Assembly: GCA_050084515.1 (NCBI GenBank)
Contig: CM114274.1
Coordinates: forward strand, 2,790,001 to 2,854,000
Direction of reading: 5' to 3'
DNA length: 64,000 nucleotides
Source: Blasia pusilla
Taxonomy: Eukaryota > Marchantiophyta > Marchantiopsida > Blasiales
The notes under the pieces were generated by a model. The model saw only the letters and a list, made by a program, of their open reading frames with translations. It was not told the origin of the DNA and did no database searches. The translations under genes and the position numbers were made by a program. Numbering within the stretch: position 1 is the first letter of the stretch; each line of letters opens with the position of its first letter. Below, piece after piece: positions 58,128 to 64,000 of this stretch.

Positions 58128-58510
58128 TTTTCGATGCGCGTCCCGGTTAGTGAGTTTCCCCGTGTCACACTGTCACAGGCGCTGAGGAACGTAGCTATTC
58201 GTCGTCAATGATGCGGTATGCTCCGGCTTTCAACGAGTGAAATTCAAATCTCGACTCCAAGATTTCCCGCAGTCATGCCCCGGGTTCACCCGCAATTTTT
58301 CGATTCTTTCTTTCGATTGTGAATGTTTTACGCGTGGAGCGCAAAACATCCTCGCGTCTAAAGCTGTGGGAGTGCAGGAGAATCTGCCGTTGCGAACTGC
58401 TGTAAGCCCTACACGCGGATAGGATGCGAGTGCGGCATGTTCTTTAGTGCTGAGATATTTGATGCGGTCTTGCTCTAGAGGTGAGGAGTTCCGGGAGCTG
58501 GCGGTTGAGA
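58128..58510 (+). promoter_or_regulatory. Upstream region and probable 5' leader of RAD1
   Basis: No obvious TATA box. GC content rises to normal genic level here. A 61-codon ORF at 58237 shows no domain. Several short GAGTGCGG/GAGGTGAGGAG words occur but I cannot assign binding sites. Confidence 0.3.
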
Positions 58511-61215
58511 ATGAGTCGGGAATCGGGACCCCGATCAGGGGAGAATCTCAGGTGCTTGCTGGATAATGTGCAGGGATTGGTAGATGCGCTATCCTCTGTG
58601 CGTTGGAAGAAGCAGCAGGTGACTTCCTTGTGTTGATGGGTTGGCAGCTTCCCTGAGTTCTTTTATCGTTAATTCTCAAGCTCCCGAGCGACGCAAAATT
58701 TTCGTTTTCTCTGAAGTTTAATTAGTGTTAGGGCCTCTCGGAAAGGGGTTGAGGTGCAGTTAGAAGTTGTAGTTAATGATTAACCTGAGAGGAACAGACA
58801 GTTCCCTAATATGTTTGTATGAGTGAGGGAGCGATTTTTTTGGAATGTCTTTTTCTACGTTCTGGAGTGCGAGAAAGTGAGGGACAATTGTGAAATATTC
58901 AGAGCTGAACGTAACTTTATTGAACAGGATGCAATCTGTGAGCTATCAGAGCGTGGAATGTCTTTTTCTACGTTCCAGAGTGCGAGAAAGTGAGGGACAA
59001 TTGTGAACTATTCAGAGCTGAACTTAACTTTATTGGACAGGATGCAATCTGTGAGCTATCAGAGCATGGACTGGTGATTACGGTCGAAGAATGGTCATGT
59101 CTTCAGGCCCGTGTTTACTTCAGGAGAGAGGTACTCTTTAAATTTCTCATCTGAAGGAGTTGGTTAGGACCAGTCGAAATTGAGTTTTCTTAGAATTGTT
59201 GATAATCAAGGTTTCGGCAGTCGATGATATGCATGATGATGTATTCAATTGCAATGGTGCTCTTTTGTTCGGTCAAGACATCCGTCGAGACTTATCACCA
59301 GTTGTTGGAGATCGTTAAGAAACTTCCTTGTGAAGCTCTTTTTACGGCAGGAAAAATTGTCGATGGGAACCTTTTCTTGTTTTGAAACATGTGAAGAGAC
59401 GTCCAACCATGTAGCTCTGCGACAAGGTTTCCTGTTTAGTGAATACGAAGGCGTTCTCAGGATTGTCAGGCCTGAATTACCATGACCAAATCCTCATTTA
59501 GTCCCCGTTGAGAGGTCTGATGAAGGACTGAAATGTGACTGCAGCTCTTCCGAACTTACGAATACGATGCCCCAGTGCGACCGAAATTTGGTGTCAGTCT
59601 TGGTTTGCTGGTAGACTGCCTGAATACATTCACTTCCTCGTCAGGAACCACTACCCTGGAGCTGCGCTACCCAGGCAATGAGATGCAGCTCGTGCTGAAG
59701 TAGGGTACCTATAAAGACAGTCATGGGAGTTGTTTGGTATTCCTTGAGACATAACTTTGTGTTATGCTGTTGTTGAATGTATTCCAGAGTCACTTCTGCC
59801 CAGATGGTTATTGTATTCACAATGTGCGTCTGTTGTTCATCCCCACAGGCTGATCGATGCCCAGAACACTTGCACCAATGCGGAGATTCGGACATTAGTT
59901 CCAGACAGCATTCCCCGGGACTACAGCTTGGATGACAATCCTGATGGTGGTTTACCTCAGTGCTTTGCCGTGAAGGTTTGCCAATCGCACAAACTAGAAG
60001 AAGTTGCACGTTGTTGGTATTCATCTATGTTGTTTTGAGCTCAAAGTGTTGTGGTAACTGCTGTTGAAGTACTGAGAGACCAAGCAGTCTCTTGGCTGGA
60101 CTGACGGAGAGGCTACTTGTGAAGCAAACTTATACAATCAAGTAGTGACAGGAAGAGTTTTCCACAGTAAACATCATTCGTAACTCTGGACTTTGCTACG
60201 TTTTACAGTCTGCAGCCTTGAAGGAAGCCATAGACGATCTGGAATGGCCTGGATCAAGCATTTCATTGACTCTGTGTCCTGATCCTCCTCAAGTCATTTT
60301 GAAGGGAGAAGGTCACGGTGATCTGCAGGTATAAGCACTTTTGACTCTCCCCTAAATTGTGCATTAGAGGGAGTCGTCTTCTCTTCTCTGCGAATCAGCT
60401 CGGCAATATTGATGCTTGTCCATATCCTGTTTGCGTTAAACACTCTATATCTTTTGTGTACGTGCTGTCAGTTTGAATGCTTTGCTCAGACTCCCAACCT
60501 TGAAGTCTGGACGGTGTGCTGCTGGGCTAGAGATCAGGTTGAAGTGGCTGGCAATAAAACATATCTGCTCAGCAGTTCTTTGTTACAAAGAAGCAGAAAC
60601 TTCAACTAATATTTTGTGGAATAACATCTGTCCTGCGAATAGGATCACCTATCTAATCTATGGATTCATTTTCGTGACAGATCGTATTTCCCTACAGCAC
60701 ACATGCAGATCTATTTATTGCATTCCAGTGCGACCGTCAGGTCTCCTACAGGTGATTCGAAAACTCGACGACTTTCTCTATGCTTGGATGTGTGCTGTTA
60801 ACGAACGTAACTTGAAGTGCCGTTTTGCAGTCGTTTGATCTCCCGCTGGCCTGTCAGATCGTGTGTATACAAACATGCCCCTGAGAATTACAACACAATC
60901 AAAATAGATGTTTTCATCGTGACGGTTTGTGTATTGACAGCGCTTGTGGTGCTTGATATCAGATACAAGTACAAATTTTTGAGAGCCACAACTGCCAACA
61001 TACCAAGTACGATTCTCAAAGATAATAGAGGAAGCAAATTAACCATAGGAAGAGGGGGCCTTCTAAAAGTCCAACACCTCATTTCTGTCAGGCAAACTCC
61101 TGTGCAACATCAGCATGTGGACTACAATCCCCAAACACAGGGAGCAAGAGTCTCATATATTGAATTCTATGTCATGCCAGATGAGGACGAAGAGTCGCCA
61201 AATTCACCGAGCTAG
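58511..61215 (+). CDS. RAD1: RAD1, 9-1-1 checkpoint clamp subunit, seven exons
   Basis: Subunit of the RAD9-RAD1-HUS1 ring, a PCNA-like sliding clamp loaded at damaged DNA in the nucleus to signal the checkpoint. Exons 58511-58618, 59041-59130, 59545-59699, 59849-59975, 60209-60328, 60681-60751 and 60963-61215, all GT-AG and in phase, give 307 aa, near the plant family length. Conserved blocks are LDNVQGLVDALSSVRWKKQQ, DAICELSEHGLVITVEE, FGVSLGLLVDCLNTF, SAALKEAIDDLEWPGSS, ILKGEGHGDLQ, YKYKFLRATTANIPST, SKLTIGRGGLLKVQHL and SYIEFYV. The end is acidic (PDEDEESPNSPS). Exon 3 ends CTGAA|GTAGGG, which removes an apparent in-frame TAG at 59701. Intron 1 contains a 113-bp tandem duplication with a decoy of exon 2's start. 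Confidence 0.95.
58842..59067 (+). repeat. Two-copy 113-bp tandem duplication in RAD1 intron 1/exon 2
   Basis: Unit 1 (58842-58954) and unit 2 (58955-59067) both start GGAATGTCTTTTTCTACGTT and are nearly identical. Each ends with the intron acceptor and the first 26-27 nt of exon 2 (GATGCAATCTGTGAGCTATC). The first copy (58928-58954) is followed by intron sequence, so it is a decoy acceptor; only the second continues into the full exon. Confidence 0.92.
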
Positions 61216-63466
61216 CTACCCACCCACCCAGATGTGCAGTGGCTTAGGATATATACAGACGATTCCAAGGATAACCTTGGCACATTTCTCAGCTCAAATG
61301 GAGTAGCGCTCTCCATGACATTTTTGGTAGAAGAATCCGTGGACAGCAGCTTCCCTAAGATCTTGCGCATTTGACTATCATCTGTGTGGTCCGTGTGAGA
61401 GCTTGTGCCATTCAAGTGAATGATAAATCCATTGTGTAACCACATATCCGGTCATTCAAGAGACTAGTTAGCACTGAAAATGTATTTTGAGTGTCGAATG
61501 AAAAATGGATGTGGAGTTTTCAATGTATGTAGAACGTATTCTCCAAAAATACAAGGGAAGGCAGTCAAAAGAGATGTCTGTTGAAGGCTCCAAACTCTCA
61601 TGTCATCATCATCTGTCTGATGATGACATGAGAGTTTGGAGTGATTTAGTGAAAACTGCCCTAAAATGTCAGATGTTGAAAACTTCAAATAATTTCCAAT
61701 ATACTCAGGTTTTCTACAGGAGACACGGTGTCTATTGTCGGGAGATTCCAATGAGCTGATCGCACATGCCGTACAAGTAGTCTCTCGGATAAAGCCGACA
61801 AGTGGCACGGGCTTATCATGTAATGAAGAACACCACACCCCATCTTGTTCCAACTTAATTAGACGTGACTAGATGGGACAGGTGTCTTAACTGTGGAATG
61901 CTGAGAGGCATGTCCCTATTATTAGAGAATCTCCAGAGTCCTTACTAATAATCGCCAAGTGCTGACGACGTGTGGAAACTGCAGTAGACACAAAGTTTGG
62001 GAAGAAGTTCCTCTACCGAGTCCCGACGGCTTGGAAGAACGTGGGATTAGTGAAGAAGAACGAGGTTGCTCCGATTTGCTGTAAGTATGGTCTCCAGCAC
62101 CGCTGATGCCTGAGGGTGAACCACGTGATCTCAACTATGTGAGCAGATACTTTTCTTCTACTCTGCGCAGATGCTGAAAACAGAAAGAAGCGTTTAGGAA
62201 TTCTTCCTCTACTGCTGTGAACGCCTCGGAGTGCCGTCGCGCAGATTAATCTTTTCAAATGAGCCTTGGATTTCATGTGGTGAGCGTCATGTTCTCGCGC
62301 ACGGTAGAGGGAGGCAAAAGCACTATCGCTGTCGTTCGTGTGTCACGTGTCGGTCGTTGAAACCACATCGAGTGACAGCAGGATTTGGAAATGGAGGATC
62401 GAGTGCAGTTAACGGAACTCTTCACAACAGCGTTGTTGATATTTTTGCAGTGTGGAGAGTCGGGGGCGATCAGGTCTACGGCAAGATTTAGGGCAAATGG
62501 CCAGCTTTTACCGGAGGAGGATTTGCGCTACACCTCTCTATTAAATCTCCTTCTCGCTGCAGTCTCTTTCGTTCACCGCATTTTTTATTTGTAGAGGAGC
62601 ATCAGAAGAGCGTAGATAAGTCTGACCACAGTGACAACATCAATTCCTGCCCTGCAAACCGTGCCTCCGAAACTATTCCAATGTTACGTGACCGTCCGTC
62701 AGAATTCGACCTTAGCGCGAGCGCAAGCGCGTACGCATTGGAAGTGTAGGGAGACAATTAAGTCGCGTGATGAGCTTAATCCCTGCAAATGTCGAGGCGA
62801 ACGGCGTAGAAATTTAATGAGACAAACCTGGGAGTGAAATGCAGAATGGGGTTTGTGATCAAGGAAAGGGCCATGTGTGCGACAACACCTAGATTAAGAA
62901 CGCGTGAAGTTCTTCGACGAGAATACACGACCTAAAAGAAAAACAAGTCAGGTTGGTTGAAACGATCGGGAGAAGAACGTGGCGGTACTGTGTACAAGGT
63001 GCAGCTATGAAAATATCAAATAACCGAGAACAGTTCCTTTCCGATAGATTCAAAAAGCTAGCACACAAGCTAGCACACGAATGCCGACGAATGAGAAAGG
63101 TTATGAATGCAAACTTAGCAGGTGGTCTTCGTTTCCTTTTCTTAGAACCACTTGGTACTGAAAGCCTGTTTCGCAGTGCATTACTGCGGTAAGTCATCAG
63201 CAGATAACAAGTGAACGAAGCAAGAAATTTTGATCGCTACTGAAGAGCACTTGTGCATTTTATTGGTTTCAAGGACTTCCAGTGAACGAGATGTATCGGA
63301 AGGTGATGGAGATGCATGTACAATCCGCTGTTACTTCCAACTTGAAATCGATAGAATCTAAACGACTACGCAATTTTGCTACATGTGGCCATTGAGAATA
63401 TTTTACATTGCTCATTCATCCAGGCGTAACACTCATCCTGACTTATCGTCTAGTCCCATCCGGCCT
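61216..63466. other. Intergenic, no recognised gene
   Basis: The RAD1 3' UTR is followed by a strong hairpin at 61588-61641. The ORFs at 62385 (69 codons), 62631 and 62953 (79 codons) have no known domain. The last, with LSDRFKKLAHKLAHECRRM, is basic and could be part of a small gene, but nothing confirms it. Base composition is genic-like from 62200 on, so an unrecognised exon cannot be excluded. Confidence 0.4.
61588..61641. repeat. Perfect 24-bp inverted repeat with a 6-nt loop
   Basis: CTCCAAACTCTCATGTCATC(ATCA) pairs exactly with TGATGATGACATGAGAGTTTGGAG around TCTGTC. It lies about 370 bp after the RAD1 stop. No neighbouring sequence extends the pairing. Confidence 0.9.
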
Positions 63467-64000
63467 TCATGTGATGTTGCGCAAGACTTCGGCTGCGGTG
63501 GCCAAGGCTCCACCAGTAATTGCTCCCCGGAGCACACGGTCGCTGCCGGGGTTCGCCTCCGTCAATGACAGAGCTGCTCCTGTCAGTGCACCTCCGAGAA
63601 GGGCATTTTTCCAGTCGTGAACACCGCGCGCCTCTTGGATTCCATAGGTCACGCCCGAGTACACCCCGGCGACAAGGCCCCACTGCAAGGCTTCTTTGCC
63701 CAACCTCTGGACGCTGTTCTCCAGAGTCGTCTTGTTGGTCTCTTCTGTCAGTAAGAACCGGTAAGTATCCTGAGAAGCAGCATGCAAAGCTCCGACTCCT
63801 CCGACCTTGACGAAACCATCGAATACTCTGTTCACTAGCGGATGTCCGAAATCCACCAACACGTTGTGCCGCGGGTCATCCAAAGTGGCATCGATGTTCC
63901 TGCCGGCGCGATTGCTCTGCTCCTTCCCCCAATTCTTAGTGTTGTCCCATGACTCCCGCAGCGACTCCTTCGTGTTCTGCCCGAACCTCTTGGTGTCTTC
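63467..64000 (-). CDS. OEP16-like outer envelope channel, 3' portion; gene continues beyond the window
   Basis: Tim17/Tim22/PRAT-family protein of the plastid outer envelope, OEP16-1/-2 type, which forms a channel for amino acids and similar solutes. Read from the edge: a hydrophilic, helical stretch (TKRFGQNTKESLRESWDNTK, no stop), then VLVDFGHPLVNRVFDGFVKV, LHAASQDTYRFLL, KEALQWGLVAGVYSGVTYGI, HDWKNALLGGALTGAALSL and RGAITGGALATAAEVLRNIT to the stop at 63467. Glycine-rich membrane segments with GxxxG spacing are visible. A start at 63883 would be TTG and sit inside the open frame, so the true start lies upstream of the window edge. An N-terminal extension of at least 39 residues precedes DDPRHNVL. 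It points away from RAD1's end, tail to tail. Confidence 0.85.
   Translation of the reverse strand, partial: EDTKRFGQNTKESLRESWDNTKNWGKEQSNRAGRNIDATLDDPRHNVLVDFGHPLVNRVFDGFVKVGGVGALHAASQDTYRFLLTEETNKTTLENSVQRLGKEALQWGLVAGVYSGVTYGIQEARGVHDWKNALLGGALTGAALSLTEANPGSDRVLRGAITGGALATAAEVLRNIT

Noticed and set aside
59700-59702. Premature stop in RAD1 exon 3 (AAG TAG)
   Set aside because: Splicing after CTGAA at a GTAGGG donor and joining to GCTGATCGAT restores AAG CTG in frame, so the TAG is intronic.
61588-61641. A plant microRNA precursor
   Set aside because: The arms are perfectly paired with a 6-nt loop and only 24 bp long, unlike plant precursors.
63467-63883. OEP16 start at 63883
   Set aside because: That codon is TTG and the frame stays open upstream to the window edge, so it is not a start.

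Overview
The window looks like nuclear DNA of a green plant, and a streptophyte is the best fit. It carries spliced genes with GT-AG introns of about 100-800 bp. Among them are a chloroplast-type OEP16 channel, a plant DAD1-like phospholipase A1, and a plant-type aldo-keto reductase of the auxin-induced/PCNT115 group. Repeats are abundant: Ty3/gypsy, CACTA-like and Helitron-like. I cannot name the species; an early-diverging land plant or a charophyte relative would both fit.

Layout. 1-1.2 kb: unrecognised exon-like pieces. 1.34-3.93 kb (-): an intact five-exon aldo-keto reductase gene. 4.1-7.5 kb: a GC-rich repeat block, a hypothetical ORF and an old retroelement remnant. 7.7-11.75 kb (+): a multi-exon CACTA/En-Spm-like (Ptta, transposase_24 type) gene. 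11.75-16.4 kb: AT-rich DNA with a Helitron-like end, then the PLA1 leader. 16.45-18.57 kb (+): intronless phospholipase A1. 21.0-33.7 kb (+): decayed Ty3/gypsy element 1. 36.1-45.8 kb (+): decayed Ty3/gypsy element 2. 45.8-49.5 kb: tandem repeats and a third, more degraded gypsy copy. 51.9-52.4 kb (-): a reverse-transcriptase-type tail. 52.98-55.43 kb (+): a second aldo-keto reductase copy with a frameshift. 58.5-61.2 kb (+): a complete seven-exon RAD1 gene of the 9-1-1 DNA-damage clamp. 63.47-64.0 kb (-): the 3' part of an OEP16-like gene that runs off the window.

Main point of interest. The two large Ty3/gypsy elements differ in LTR and sequence but share one unusual architecture: Gag with a zinc knuckle (seen in element 2), a retropepsin-like protease, a C5-cytosine DNA methyltransferase (DNMT), RT, RNase H, integrase, and a PHD finger at the 3' end of pol. 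Such an element would carry a DNA-methylation writer and a possible histone-tail reader. Retrotransposons with captured DNMTs have been reported in dinoflagellates and in the charophyte Klebsormidium (from memory). I do not know of a description of the DNMT plus PHD combination. Both copies are dead, with many stops and frameshifts, and element 1 also carries two internal tandem duplications.

A second theme is local duplication and palindromes. Two host genes (RAD1 and the second aldo-keto reductase) have roughly 110-bp tandem duplications that copy the end of intron 1 and the start of exon 2, leaving decoy acceptor sites. Several perfect palindromes occur, including a 38-bp and a 58-bp pair side by side just upstream of RAD1.
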